Shown here one piece after another: positions 9,722-20,746 of a DNA stretch of 64,000 bases. Position numbers and translations under genes: made by a program. Position 1 is the first letter of the stretch. The number at the start of each line of letters is the position of its first letter. The notes below the pieces were generated by a model. It did not search any database. It was not told the origin of the DNA and worked only from the letters and a program-made list of their open reading frames with translations. Source of the stretch: Globisporangium splendens (taxonomy: Eukaryota; Oomycota; Peronosporomycetes; Pythiales; Pythiaceae); the NCBI GenBank assembly GCA_006386115.1, contig VFIW01000139.1:34338-98337 (forward strand). The letters run 5' to 3'.

Positions 9722-10245
9722 TTTTAATAAAATATAATTTATAAATTTTTATTTAAATACACTAAAACAAAATATTTTATATATTTTATAATATAACTTT
9801 TTTTAGATGAATTACGTAAAATATTAAAAAATGTTTATTCGAAAGAATTTAATTATATATATATATAAATTAAACAATTAAAAATTTAGATTAAAATAGT
9901 TATATTATATTAATATTAAAAAAAAATAAAATTAAAAAAATTTAAAAGATATTTATATTTTTATAGAAAAAAAGAAAAAATATTAATAAATTTAATTTTA
10001 ATAATATTATTTATAATAAATAATTAATTAGCAATGCTATTTATAGTATTGTTTATTAATTATCTATTTATTGGTACCTTTAATATTTAAAAAAAATATT
10101 AATTAATATATATTCAAAATATATATATTATTATAGTATATAATAAATTAAATAAAAATATTTTTATAATACTTTTATTTAATTATATAAGGATTTTTTT
10201 GAAAAGAAAAATAGTCTTTATTTTTAACTATTTTAAAAAATAATT
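9722..10245. promoter_or_regulatory. IRa copy of the gene-free control/origin candidate
   Basis: Reverse complement of 5489-6012, here between complete nad11 (leftward) and orf169 (rightward). This copy drives the only complete nad11. The dyad lies at 10011-10073. Nothing else is seen in it. Confidence 0.4.
10011..10073. other. Imperfect dyad in control spacer, IRa copy
   Basis: Same structure as at 5661-5723: A/T arms of about 25 nt that meet around ATAGTATT/GCAATGCTAT sequences, ending at GGTACC. Confidence 0.4.
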
Positions 10246-10755
10246 ATGAAAGAATATATTAAATTTATAATTAAAAATTCTATAGAATTAAATAATGAAC
10301 TTTTAGAAAATAAAATAAAAATAGAAGAAAATATTAATGAAATAGAAAAAGAACAAAAACAAGAAACTAATTTAATGACCTGGTCAAATTTATTTTATTT
10401 AATAGGAATTATTAGTTTAATAGGAGTAAGTATTTATTTATATAATAATGACTGGTTTACTATAAGTCAGCATATAAATAAAATAGGTCACTTAAAAGAG
10501 CTTGATGATATAGGTAATATATTATACAAACTATCAACGGAATTATCTAAATCTTGTACAGTTAAAAGTTGGGAAATTATTCATAAAGTGTTAAAAGATT
10601 TAGAAAAAGATTCTTTTGATAGTTTCGAATTGATTACCGAATTAGAAAAACTAAAAAAAATAAATGTATTATATCCTGGACAATTTTCAACAAATCATGA
10701 TTCTTTTGAAAAAAGTTTAATTAAATTAATAAATTTTTTAAAAGAAATATTATAA
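10246..10755 (+). CDS. Unassigned protein orf169, IRa copy
   Basis: Identical to the frame at 4979-5488 described there: charged N-terminus, one membrane segment at about 43-67, helical soluble C-terminal part. It is first in a rightward run orf169-orf47-atp9. Confidence 0.6.
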   Translation: MKEYIKFIIKNSIELNNELLENKIKIEENINEIEKEQKQETNLMTWSNLFYLIGIISLIGVSIYLYNNDWFTISQHINKIGHLKELDDIGNILYKLSTELSKSCTVKSWEIIHKVLKDLEKDSFDSFELITELEKLKKINVLYPGQFSTNHDSFEKSLIKLINFLKEIL

Positions 10756-10828
10756 AATAAAAAAAACAAAGGAAGAATTTAAAATGCATTTATAAATAAA
10801 AATAAAGAGTAAAGTTATTTAAAAAATT

Positions 10829-10972
10829 ATGTTTAAAAATAGATCAAATTTAGAAATAATTATATTAGGAGTTTTATATTCAACTATATTTAATTTAATA
10901 TTTACATTGAATTTAATATTTAATGAAAAATTTTTAATAGATTTTTTTTTATGGTTAATATTTAAAATTTAA
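10829..10972 (+). CDS. Hypothetical 47-residue membrane protein, IRa copy
   Basis: Identical copy of the small two-helix frame at 4762-4905. It starts 73 nt after orf169. Not recognised; may be chance. Confidence 0.3.
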   Translation: MFKNRSNLEIIILGVLYSTIFNLIFTLNLIFNEKFLIDFFLWLIFKI

Positions 10973-11034
10973 AAAAAAATATATTAAAAAATACATTATT
11001 TAAGATATTTTAATTGAAATAAAAATATATATAA

Positions 11035-11274
<240 letters not shown>

Positions 11275-11289
11275 TATATAAATTAAATT

Positions 11290-11317
11290 TTATAATAGTA
11301 ATTTAATACTATTATAA
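11290..11317. terminator. Perfect 11-bp hairpin after atp9, IRa copy
   Basis: Same 11-bp stem and 6-nt loop as at 4417-4444, 15 nt past the atp9 stop. Confidence 0.5.
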
Positions 11318-11475
11318 TTTATTATATATATATACATATTTATACTAAAATATTATAAATATAAAATATAATTCCCTTTTATTCAAAAGTATTTATAATA
11401 AAATTTTATTTTAATAACATGAATTTAATTAATTTCAGATAATATAAAATTTTTTTTATTTATAATATTTTTATA

Positions 11476-11548
11476 TACAACCTCTTGGACTTGAACCAAG
11501 ATTTTAAAGCTTAGAAGGCTAATACTCTACCAATTAAGTTAAGGTCGT
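11476..11548 (-). tRNA. trnR: tRNA-Arg (UCU), IRa copy
   Basis: Reverse complement of 4186-4258; anticodon TCT. Confidence 0.88.
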
Positions 11549-11549
11549 T

Positions 11550-12192
11550 TTAATTTTTATTTTTTATATTAAAAATAGCTTGTAACGAATTTCTAGATAA
11601 TTGTTTATATAAATTTTTATTTAAATATTTTTGTTTTTTTTTTTCTTTTTTAGTTAAAGTTACTGCACCTATTAAAGCTATTAATAAAATAATACCAGCT
11701 ACCTAAAAAAAAAAAAGCATAATAACTATATAAAATTTGCCCTATTGTTTCTATATTAGTTATATAATCTAATTGATTTACAACTTTCCTATAAAAAAAA
11801 TCATTTTTAAAAAAAGATTGTTCAATTAAATGATAATATGTAGTAAATATTTTACTAAACATTACAGAAGTTTCTAAAAAGAAAACAAAACTTATTAAAA
11901 AAATAATTGGAAGATAACCAAAATTATTATTATTATTTTTATCAATTAATACATTAATATCTAACATCATTATTACAAATAAAAATAAAACTGTAATAGC
12001 ACCTACATAAATAATAATTAACATAATAGATATAAATTCAATTTCAGAAATTAATAATAATCCTGTTGAATTTGTAAAAACTAATATTAAAAAAAATGCG
12101 GAATATATTGTATTTGTAGAATATATTACAAATATAGCTGATGTTAAAGCTATACTTGAAAAAAAAAAGAAGAAAATTGTTTCAAAATTCAT
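11550..12192 (-). pseudogene. nad6: nad6, IRa copy with a one-base frameshift
   Basis: Matches the intact gene at 3543-4184 except for one extra C (plus strand, at 11702-11703) next to a 12-base homopolymer. The frame leaves at about residue 163 and stops after 180 residues (end …NRCSNFN), losing the last helix and lysine-rich tail; the original stop is at 11550. The other arm is intact, so the cell would still make NAD6. A base-calling slip beside the homopolymer is at least as likely as a real mutation. Confidence 0.85.
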
Positions 12193-12233
12193 AAATTAAA
12201 ATATAAAATATTCTTAAATGATATATTTTATTT

Positions 12234-12264
12234 TAATAATATAATATTATATATTATATTATTA
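12234..12264. terminator. Perfect 14-bp hairpin at nad5 stop, IRa copy
   Basis: Same hairpin as at 3471-3501, including the nad5 stop codon. Confidence 0.5.
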
Positions 12265-14256
12265 TTTTATTATTAAAAATATTAAAAAGAATAATAAAAT
12301 TATAACAAAATCAAAATAAAATAATAATGAAAAGAAAATAATATTAATTAAAAAAATAGTACTAACTAATATTAATAATGAATAATGGTAAATATAACCT
12401 GTTTGTAATAAAACTATTTGTCGACTTAAAAATGCAAATATAGTAACTAAACCATAAGGTCCACACATTTCTATTAAACCTTTATCTACCATTTTATAAG
12501 TAACATTATAACCTATTTTTAATATATATTGATTAACAAATTCATAATATATTTTATCAAAATACCATTTTCTATTTAAGAAATTATAAAAATATAAACC
12601 ATAATTAGAAGTTTTTAAATCATATAAAAATCTAAATTTGAAAAAATATAAATAAAATGCACTAAATAAACCACAAAAACTTAAAATTACTGGTAATAAT
12701 TTAAAAAAAGTTGGTAAAAATTCAGCATCAATCATTTGATTATTTATAGGATCTATATATATTGAATTGTTCCAAAAATTTGAACCCAAACCTACAAACA
12801 TATCTTTAGATAAATAACCTATAAATATACTACCAAAAGCTAATAAACCTAAAGGTAAACCCATTTCTAAAGGAACATCATGCGCATGTCTTATAACATT
12901 TTTATATGCATTTGTTTCACTTAAAAAAGCAAAAAATATTAAACGAGTTGAATAAAAAGCAGTAAAGAAAGCACCTATAGTACCTAACCAATAAGCAAAA
13001 TGACCTGTTTCACTAAAACTAGCAAAAGATACTTCTAATATTAAATCTTTAGAATAAAAACCTGTTAAAAAAGGAAAACCCATTAAAGATAATGATCCTA
13101 TTAAAAACATAATATAAGTAAAAGGTAATATACGTCTTAATCCACCCATTTTTCTAATATCTTGTTCATCACCCATGGCATGTATAACAGCTCCTGAACA
13201 TAAAAATAATAATGCTTTAAAATATGCGTGATTTGATAAATGGAAAATAGCTAAAGGATAATTAGATAAACCACAAGCAAAAAACATATAACCTAATTGA
13301 CTACATGTAGAATATGCAACAATTTTTTTAAAATCATTTTGAACTAAACCTATAGTACTTGCAAAAAAGGCAGTTGAAGCTCCAATAACAGTTATAACTT
13401 TTAAAGAAAAAATTGAATATTCAAATATAGGGGAACATCTAGCAGTTAAATAAACACCTGCTGTAACCATTGTAGCTGCATGAATTAATGCTGAAACTGG
13501 TGTAGGCCCTTCCATTGCATCAGGTAACCATAAGTGTAAAAAAATTTGAGCAGATTTACCCATAGCACCTATAAATATTAAGATACATGATACATCAATA
13601 ATACTTAAATTATAATTAAAGAAAACAAAAGTAAAATTTTTAACAATTGAAATAGCTGCAAAAGTACTAAAATATTCTACAGTTCTAATATTATAAAAGA
13701 TGGTTAAAATACCTAATAAAAAAATTAAATCACTAATTCTATTTACTAACATAGCTTTAATAGCTGCTTTATTTGCTTGTAAACGGGTAAACCAGAAATT
13801 AATTAATAAAAAAGAACAAAAACCTACACCTTCCCAACCAACAAACATTTGTACAAAATTATCACCGGTTACTAATATAATCATAAAAAAAGTAAATAGA
13901 GATAAATAAGACATAAATCTCGATAAATGTGGATCATGAACCATATATTGAGAAGAATATAAATGAACTAATGTAGAGATACTTGTTACAACCACTAACA
14001 TAACCATTGTTAAGGTATCAAATAAGAAACTCCAATTACAATTAAATAAACCACTGTTGATCCAAGTTGCTAAATAAATTAAATATTCATATTCAGAAGT
14101 AATTGAATCATAAAAAATTATTAATGAAAAAATAAAACTTAAAAAAGTTGTTAAAGTAGTTATAAATACAGAACCTTTACGTCCTACATAAAAACCAAAT
14201 AATCCGGATGCTATTGATCCTAATAATGGTAAAAATACGATAGATAATAATAACAT
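12262..14256 (-). CDS. nad5: NADH dehydrogenase subunit 5, IRa copy
   Basis: Encodes the same 664-residue protein as 1479-3473; see that entry for motifs. Confidence 0.98.
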   Translation of the reverse strand: MLLLSIVFLPLLGSIASGLFGFYVGRKGSVFITTLTTFLSFIFSLIIFYDSITSEYEYLIYLATWINSGLFNCNWSFLFDTLTMVMLVVVTSISTLVHLYSSQYMVHDPHLSRFMSYLSLFTFFMIILVTGDNFVQMFVGWEGVGFCSFLLINFWFTRLQANKAAIKAMLVNRISDLIFLLGILTIFYNIRTVEYFSTFAAISIVKNFTFVFFNYNLSIIDVSCILIFIGAMGKSAQIFLHLWLPDAMEGPTPVSALIHAATMVTAGVYLTARCSPIFEYSIFSLKVITVIGASTAFFASTIGLVQNDFKKIVAYSTCSQLGYMFFACGLSNYPLAIFHLSNHAYFKALLFLCSGAVIHAMGDEQDIRKMGGLRRILPFTYIMFLIGSLSLMGFPFLTGFYSKDLILEVSFASFSETGHFAYWLGTIGAFFTAFYSTRLIFFAFLSETNAYKNVIRHAHDVPLEMGLPLGLLAFGSIFIGYLSKDMFVGLGSNFWNNSIYIDPINNQMIDAEFLPTFFKLLPVILSFCGLFSAFYLYFFKFRFLYDLKTSNYGLYFYNFLNRKWYFDKIYYEFVNQYILKIGYNVTYKMVDKGLIEMCGPYGLVTIFAFLSRQIVLLQTGYIYHYSLLILVSTIFLINIIFFSLLFYFDFVIILLFFLIFLIIK

Positions 14257-14278
14257 AATAAAATATAAATATAGAAAT

Positions 14279-14324
14279 TTTAAGAAATAAAAAAAATATT
14301 TAAATAATATTTTTATTTCTTAAA
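14279..14324. other. Hairpin in the nad5 leader, IRa copy
   Basis: Same stem as at 1411-1456, upstream of the nad5 start. Confidence 0.5.
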
Positions 14325-14418
14325 TAATAAAATTAATTAAATATTTTTTAATATAAATAAAATTATATATATATATATATATATTAATATTAATACACTT
14401 AAATATATTAATAAATTT

Positions 14419-14494
14419 TCGGAAGAAAAGGATTCGAACCTTTGATCTTCTGTTCCCAAAACAGATGCATTAAACCATACTATGCTACCTTCCG
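14419..14494 (-). tRNA. trnP: tRNA-Pro (UGG), IRa copy
   Basis: Reverse complement of 1241-1316. Confidence 0.92.
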
Positions 14495-14507
14495 TATAAA
14501 TAGAAGA

Positions 14508-14579
14508 TAATGATGGTAGGATTTGAACCTACAACATTAGGATTATGATTCCCACGTTCTACCATTAAACTACATCATC
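14508..14579 (-). tRNA. trnM: tRNA-Met (CAU), possible initiator, IRa copy
   Basis: Reverse complement of 1156-1227. Confidence 0.85.
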
Positions 14580-14590
14580 ATAATAATATA

Positions 14591-14677
14591 AGTCGAAGTG
14601 GGATTTGAACCCACGAGTTAATAAATTAACTGATAGTTTAGCAAACTACTGCCTTAAACCTGACTTGGCTATTCGAC
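14591..14677 (-). tRNA. trnS: tRNA-Ser (GCU), IRa copy
   Basis: Reverse complement of 1058-1144. Confidence 0.93.
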
Positions 14678-14691
14678 CTAAAATATAAAAA

Positions 14692-14763
14692 CTTCTTTGA
14701 TAGGATTTGAACCTACAACCTAACGGTTAACAGCCGTTTGCTCTACCATTGAGCTACAAAGAA
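14692..14763 (-). tRNA. trnN: tRNA-Asn (GUU), IRa copy
   Basis: Reverse complement of 972-1043. Confidence 0.93.
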
Positions 14764-14774
14764 ATAAATATATT

Positions 14775-15074
14775 TAAAATTTTGAAACTTTTAGTATTTT
14801 TAAGCTGAATACCTTACGATACTTATACTTAAAACCTATCAATGTAATAGTCTTTTACAGTTTTCATATGAAAAATTTTTAAGAATGGTTTCTTACTTAG
14901 ATGCTTTCAGTAATTATCCAAAATAAATTTAGCTACTCGGCGATGCTTTAAAGACAACCGATACACCAGTGATTTACCCTTCTCGGTCCTCTCGTACTAG
15001 AGTCAGATTCTTTCATTTTTCAAAATATCTATAGAAGATAGGAACCAAACTGTCTCACGACGTTCTAAACCCAA

Positions 15075-15114
<40 letters not shown>

Positions 15115-15192
15115 AACCTTCTTCAGCTCCAGGATGTGATGAGTCGACATCGAGGTGCCAAACGACTCCGTCGATAGGAGCTCTTAGGAGTC

Positions 15193-15235
<43 letters not shown>

Positions 15236-15672
15236 AATCTTTCCACAAAGAATTATCGGATCACTATGACCGACTTTCGTCCCTGTTTGATATGTCTATC
15301 TTACAGTCAAGCAAGCTTATACCATTGCGCTCTACAATTGATAATATAATCCAATTTGAGCTTACCTTTGTACACCTCCGTTACTCTTTAGGAGGTGACC
15401 GCCCCAGTCAAACTACCAACCATACACTGTCTATTTATAGAAATATTAGTTATTTATTTTAATAAGAGTGGTATTTCAATGTTATCTAAACAATTCACTA
15501 GCGTGAAGGTCTTATTGATTCCCACTTATGCTACACATATTAGATAAAATAACAATATAAAGATGTAGTAAAGGTTCACGGGGTCTTTCCGTCTAACTAT
15601 AGAGAATCCGCATCTTCACGGATAATTCAAATTCACTGAGTTTATATTGGAGACAGCGGGGATGTCGTTACA

Positions 15673-15729
<57 letters not shown>

Positions 15730-15787
15730 GAGTTACGGCCGCCGTTTACTGGGACTTCCATTCAATGCGCAAACATCTCCTATTAAT

Positions 15788-15825
<38 letters not shown>

Positions 15826-17438
15826 GTTACCATTTAGCAGAGTCCTAAGTTTTTATTAAACAGTCGCAACCCCCTATTTTGTGACACCTAAATATTAAAA
15901 AATAATATTTAGGTACTCTTTATCCCGAAGTTACAGAGTCATTTTGCCGAGTTCCTTCAATATAATTCTCTCATCCACCTTAGTCTACTCGACCTATCCA
16001 CCTGTGTCGGTTTAGGGTACGGTTTTTTTAAAAAAAAGCTATTTCCTGAAAAAGTAAAACTTTTTGTCACTTTTTTTAAAAAATTTAATTTAAAAATTAT
16101 CCCATCAAAATTCGCTTTCGTCAAATCTTTCTTAGGGGCCGTTTCACTCTATGAAATACATTTTAACATAGAAACCCTTGGATTTACGGTGATAATGATT
16201 CTTATTCATTATTTTTTGTTACTAATGCCAGCATTTTCTTTTCTGATATCTTCAATATATTTTACAACATATCTTTATCAACATACAGAATGTTCCGCTA
16301 CCGTTTTATTTATAATAAAACTTGCCGCTTCGGTAAATTTCTTAAGTCTCGATACATTTTAGGCGCAAAAAAACTAGACCAATGAGCTATTACGCTTTCT
16401 TTAAAGGATGGCTGCTTCCAAGCCTACCTACTGGTTGTAATTATTTTTTCACTTCCTTTTTCACTTAGAATATTATTTAGAGACCTTAGCGTTCAATCTG
16501 GGCTGTTTCCCTCTTGACAATAGACCTTAGCGCCTAATGTCTGTCTATTTAAATAACTTTTTTTTGTATTCGGAGTTTCTAAGAGTTCAGTAAGTTTTTA
16601 CGCCCCCTAGCTCAATGAGTGCTCTACCCCAAAAAAAGATTTTAAATGCTCTACTTCAATAGATTTCGCGGAAAACCAGCTATCTCCGAGTTTGATTAGC
16701 CTTTCACTCCTAACCACAAATCATCTCCATGTTTTGCCACACATGTGAGTTCGATCCTCCAAATAGTTTTACCTATTTTTCAATCTGTTCATAGTTAGAT
16801 CACTCGGTTTCGGGTCTTATTTTTATAACTATATTGCTTTTTAAAACTTGATTTATCTACGCCTACTTTAAAAAAATTAAGCTTGCTATAAAAATAAACT
16901 TGCTGGCCCATTATGCAAAAGGTACACTGTTACTTTAATATAAAGTTCCAATTGATTGTTAACATTAAGTTTCAGAATTATTTCAAACTCAAAAGTTCTT
17001 TTTCACCTTTCCTTTACAGTACTTGTTCACTATCGATCATTAATTTTTACTAGGTTTTGAGGGTGGTTCCCCAATATTCAAAAAAGATTACACATACCTC
17101 TTTTTACTATTATAAAAATATAAGTTATTTTACAGGACTTTAACCTTTTTATGTTAATTTTTTAAAATTATTCAAATAAATATTATTTATTTTTATAAAC
17201 CTATTTTCCATTTTCACTCGTCATTACTTACGGAATCTCGTTTGATTTTTTTAACAGTTACTTAGATATTTCAATTCACTGTTTTTGAAATTTTCACAAA
17301 GAAAAAGTTTTCTCTAGGATATCTATATTTCAAAATATATTATTATTTAACATAGCTTTTCGCATTTTTTACGTCCTAAAAATAAAATTAATGCCAAGGC
17401 ATCCACTTAATGCTTTTATTATTGTTGTAACTTAAACC
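14775..17438 (-). rRNA. rnl: Large subunit rRNA, IRa copy
   Basis: Same 2,664-nt gene as 57649-60312, no intron. Its 5' end lies 20 nt beyond orf83 and its 3' end 11 nt before trnN. Confidence 0.95.
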
Positions 17439-17457
17439 ATTAAAATATTTTAAAATT

Positions 17458-17709
17458 TTAATTTTTTTTTAAATATTCATTAATTAATTTTAAATTTAAA
17501 GAAAAGGGATATACAACATCATTAAATGAAGGTTTTTTTAAAAAAACACCTTTTTTTAATTTTTTATGTACATATAAATAATTAGTTATTTTTGGTTTTT
17601 CAGGTTTTTTTTTTTGAATAACATTAATTTTTTTTTTAAAATATTTATTATTTTTATGAATAAATTGTTGATTTAATTTATTTTTTATTTTATTTTTTTT
17701 TTCTAACAT
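17458..17709 (-). CDS. Unassigned basic protein orf83, IRa copy
   Basis: Identical to 57378-57629; see there. Confidence 0.6.
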   Translation of the reverse strand: MLEKKNKIKNKLNQQFIHKNNKYFKKKINVIQKKKPEKPKITNYLYVHKKLKKGVFLKKPSFNDVVYPFSLNLKLINEYLKKN

Positions 17710-17716
17710 TAATTTA

Positions 17717-18178
17717 TTAATTTATTATACTAATAACATCTCCTTTTTTCAATAAAAAATTTGGTTTATTCACTATTTTATCATTTATTTTAACTTTATT
17801 ATGGTTAATTAATTGTTTAGATTGAAAAACTGTTTTTGCTAATTTTAATCTTACTATATTAATATCTAAACGACTTTCTAATAAAAGAATAAAATTTTTA
17901 AAAGTATTGATTTTATTATCTTTTTTATTTAAATTATTAAATAAATTTTTTAATTGATATTCAGGTATACAACCATAAAAATTTTTAAATTGTTGTTTTT
18001 CAAAAAGTCTTTTTTGAAAAAATCTATTTCTTTTTTCAGGTTTTATTTCTTTTTTATATTTTAATCTTTTTTTAAATAAATTCCATTTTTTTTTATTTAA
18101 TTTTGATATTTTTAAATTTGTATGTATGTTTTCATTATTTTGAAAACATATTTTATTTCGAGGTCTAAATTTATTCAT
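17717..18178 (-). CDS. rps4: Ribosomal protein S4, IRa copy
   Basis: Identical to 56909-57370; see there. Confidence 0.9.
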   Translation of the reverse strand: MNKFRPRNKICFQNNENIHTNLKISKLNKKKWNLFKKRLKYKKEIKPEKRNRFFQKRLFEKQQFKNFYGCIPEYQLKNLFNNLNKKDNKINTFKNFILLLESRLDINIVRLKLAKTVFQSKQLINHNKVKINDKIVNKPNFLLKKGDVISIIN

Positions 18179-18184
18179 ATTTTA

Positions 18185-18781
18185 TTAAAATAATTTTCTT
18201 AATAAATACATTAAAGTATATAATGATTTAATATTTTTAGAATTAGTTATTACAGGATAATTAATATCTTTTAAACTTTGGCTAGTATTTATAAAAGATA
18301 TTGTTGGAATTTTTAATGTAGATAATTCTTTACTTAAAAATTTTTCATTAATAGAACTTTTAATTATTAATACTAATTTAATTTCTTCTTTATTTAATAA
18401 ATAATTAATTTTTTCATTCATAAAACTGTTAATTATTTTATTAGTAATCAAACCGTTAATCCAATCTTTATTAAAAAAAATAATATTTTGATTATTTTTA
18501 ATAAATTTTTTATTAATTAAAAATTTAATATCGTCCGAATTACCTATTATTAATATTTTTTCTTCTTTATTTATTGTAAATTTTATTAATTTAAAAATAC
18601 GCTTTAAAAAAAAAGAAATATTTTTTAAATTAATTATTGTATAATTATGTCTAATACCATAAATAAATGGTAAAATATCTTTATTAGTATCTTTTAAAGA
18701 CTCTCCATATATATTTTTTGATTTAAATAATAAATTTAATAAAATATTATTATTTTCTTTATTTTTTTTTTTATTAATCAT
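18185..18781 (-). CDS. rps2: Ribosomal protein S2, IRa copy
   Basis: Identical to 56306-56902; see there. Confidence 0.85.
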   Translation of the reverse strand: MINKKKNKENNNILLNLLFKSKNIYGESLKDTNKDILPFIYGIRHNYTIINLKNISFFLKRIFKLIKFTINKEEKILIIGNSDDIKFLINKKFIKNNQNIIFFNKDWINGLITNKIINSFMNEKINYLLNKEEIKLVLIIKSSINEKFLSKELSTLKIPTISFINTSQSLKDINYPVITNSKNIKSLYTLMYLLRKLF

Positions 18782-18787
18782 ATTTAA

Positions 18788-19399
18788 TTATTTTTTACTT
18801 TTTTTACCTTCTTTTTTTAAAATTTTTTCATTTTTTAATAATAAACCTTTTCCTTTATAAGGTTCTGGTTTTTTATGATTTTTTATAAAATGTACAAATT
18901 GAGTTAAAAATATAAAATCTATACTACTAAAAATTAAATTATTAACTTGACTAATTACTTTAATATTTGAAGGTATTGCTATAGTAATATTATGACTAAA
19001 TCCTAATTTTAAAATTAAATTATCATTTTCAACAAAAGCTTTAAAACCTATTCCTTTTAGTATTAAATTTAATTTAAAACCTTGTAAAACTCCTTTTATT
19101 TTTAATTTTATTAATTTATTGTATAAATTTAAAATACTTTTTTTATTTTTTTGTGAATTAAGAATTAATATTAATTGATTTTTTTTATAAAAAAATAAAA
19201 TTTCATTAATAAAAGTTAAGGATAATACTCCTAATAAGCCCTCAAAATATAATTTTTTATCTTCATTATTAATAGTTATTTTTACATTTTGAGATATTTT
19301 AAAAGTTTTATCTATAAAAAATATATCTATATTTCCTAAAGAACTTTTAAAAAAAATTTTATTTTTTATTTTAATATTTTTTTTTAATAATTTAATCAT
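18788..19399 (-). CDS. rpl6: Ribosomal protein L6, IRa copy
   Basis: Identical to 55688-56299; see there. Confidence 0.88.
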   Translation of the reverse strand: MIKLLKKNIKIKNKIFFKSSLGNIDIFFIDKTFKISQNVKITINNEDKKLYFEGLLGVLSLTFINEILFFYKKNQLILILNSQKNKKSILNLYNKLIKLKIKGVLQGFKLNLILKGIGFKAFVENDNLILKLGFSHNITIAIPSNIKVISQVNNLIFSSIDFIFLTQFVHFIKNHKKPEPYKGKGLLLKNEKILKKEGKKSKK

Positions 19400-19404
19400 A
19401 ATTT

Positions 19405-19785
19405 TTAGAAAATTTTACAAATTAATTCACCACCAACATTTAATTTTTTAGCTTGTAAATCAGTTAAAATACCAATAGAAGTTGATAAAATATAAAATCC
19501 TTGTTTTTTTATATATAAATCTTTATTTTTTACATATAAACGTTTACCTGGTTTTGATAAACGTTTTATTTCAGTAATTATAGCTTTATTTTTTCTATAT
19601 TTTAAATATATATCTAATTGGTTATTTGAATTAATTTTATAACTTTTGATAAAACCTTCACGAACTAATATATTTAAAATATTTATACATTGTTTTGAAT
19701 TTTGTTGTGTTATTTTAGATTTTTTTGATAAATAACCGTTTTTTATTTTTGAAAATAAATTTGAAAGAGTATCTGTAATAATCAT
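19405..19785 (-). CDS. rps8: Ribosomal protein S8, IRa copy
   Basis: Identical to 55302-55682; see there. Confidence 0.92.
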   Translation of the reverse strand: MIITDTLSNLFSKIKNGYLSKKSKITQQNSKQCINILNILVREGFIKSYKINSNNQLDIYLKYRKNKAIITEIKRLSKPGKRLYVKNKDLYIKKQGFYILSTSIGILTDLQAKKLNVGGELICKIF

Positions 19786-19791
19786 ATTAAT

Positions 19792-20103
19792 TTACCAACT
19801 ATATTTCGAAACACCGGGTAAGAATCCTTTTGATGCTAATTTACGTAATTGTATTCTCGATATTTTAAATAAACGATAAACACTTTTTGAACGTCCAGTT
19901 AATACACATAAATTTTTAATACGTGTAATTGATGAATTTTGATGAAAAAAATTTAGAAAAAAAAACCATTTTTGTTGAATTTTCCATCTTAAATCTTTAT
20001 TTATATTTAAATTTTTTGAAATAATTTTTAAAATTAATCTTTTTTTTTCTAAATTTTGAAATAAATAACGTTGTTTAATGTTTTTTTTTATTTTTTTTTG
20101 CAT
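19792..20103 (-). CDS. rps14: Ribosomal protein S14, IRa copy with 12-base insertion
   Basis: 103 residues against 99 in IRb (54996-55295). The extra 12 bases at about 19938-19950 keep the frame and add LNFF between WFFF and HQNSS, inside a T-rich stretch. The IRb copy has the Trp-to-NSS spacing I expect from S14 proteins generally, so the insertion looks like the derived or erroneous state. The zinc-less C-terminal core (CVLTGRSKSVYRLFKISR) is unchanged. Confidence 0.88.
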   Translation of the reverse strand: MQKKIKKNIKQRYLFQNLEKKRLILKIISKNLNINKDLRWKIQQKWFFFLNFFHQNSSITRIKNLCVLTGRSKSVYRLFKISRIQLRKLASKGFLPGVSKYSW

Positions 20104-20129
20104 AATATATTATAATATATATTTTTATG

Positions 20130-20202
20130 TGGAGATAATCGGATTCGAACCGATAACCTTATATTTGCAAAACATATTTTCTACCAATTGAAATATATCC
20201 CC
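20130..20202 (-). tRNA. trnA: tRNA-Ala (UGC), IRa copy
   Basis: Reverse complement of 54897-54969. Confidence 0.9.
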
Positions 20203-20212
20203 AATAATAAAA

Positions 20213-20285
20213 TAAGTGTATTGGGACTCGAACCCAAGACCATCGGATTAAAAGTCCGGTGCTCTACCAACTGAGCTATACACTT
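20213..20285 (-). tRNA. trnK: tRNA-Lys (UUU), IRa copy
   Basis: Reverse complement of 54814-54886. Confidence 0.94.
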
Positions 20286-20296
20286 ATTTAAAATTA

Positions 20297-20689
20297 TTAA
20301 ATATTTATAAATACTTTTTTAAATAATAAAAATTTTTGATTTAAAAAAAAATTAATTTTTTTTTTTAAAATATTATTTAATAAAGGTGTTTGTTGTATTT
20401 TAACTTTTTGATTTTCTTTATAAATAGATAATTTTTTAATAATAAATAATTCAAAATTAGAACAAAAAGTTTTATAAGAATTATTAAGAAAAAAAATTAT
20501 ATTATTTTTTTCAAAATTTATTTGACTTTTTTTTTTATTATCAAATATTATTTTTTTTTTCTAATTTTAAGATATAAACAAATTTTTGGTAAAAAAAAAA
20601 ATAAGTAATAAAAAAATAAAAATTTAAAAAAAAAAAAAAAGAAACATTGAAACTGATTTTAAAAAATGAAAATTGATAAATTGTGGCAT
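20297..20689 (-). pseudogene. atp8: atp8, IRa copy with several indels
   Basis: Aligns to the IRb gene at 54415-54802 but lacks a G in codon 5 (MPQF then out of frame) and has further small indels around the membrane segment. As written it cannot make ATP8. In one spot this copy may be the better read: it gives FVYILKLE after the membrane helix, closer to the usual ATP8 pattern than the IRb text. This suggests consensus noise in both arms. Confidence 0.75.
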
Positions 20690-20746
20690 AATTATTTTTT
20701 TTTGATTTATTTCACGTACATATAATTTCTTGAAAGAACAATTTTT

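Noticed and set aside
15730..15770. Possible intron at the conserved rnl site around GACGGTCCTAAGGTAGCGAAAT
   Set aside because: The rRNA reads straight through this common insertion site in all copies; no intron or endonuclease frame.
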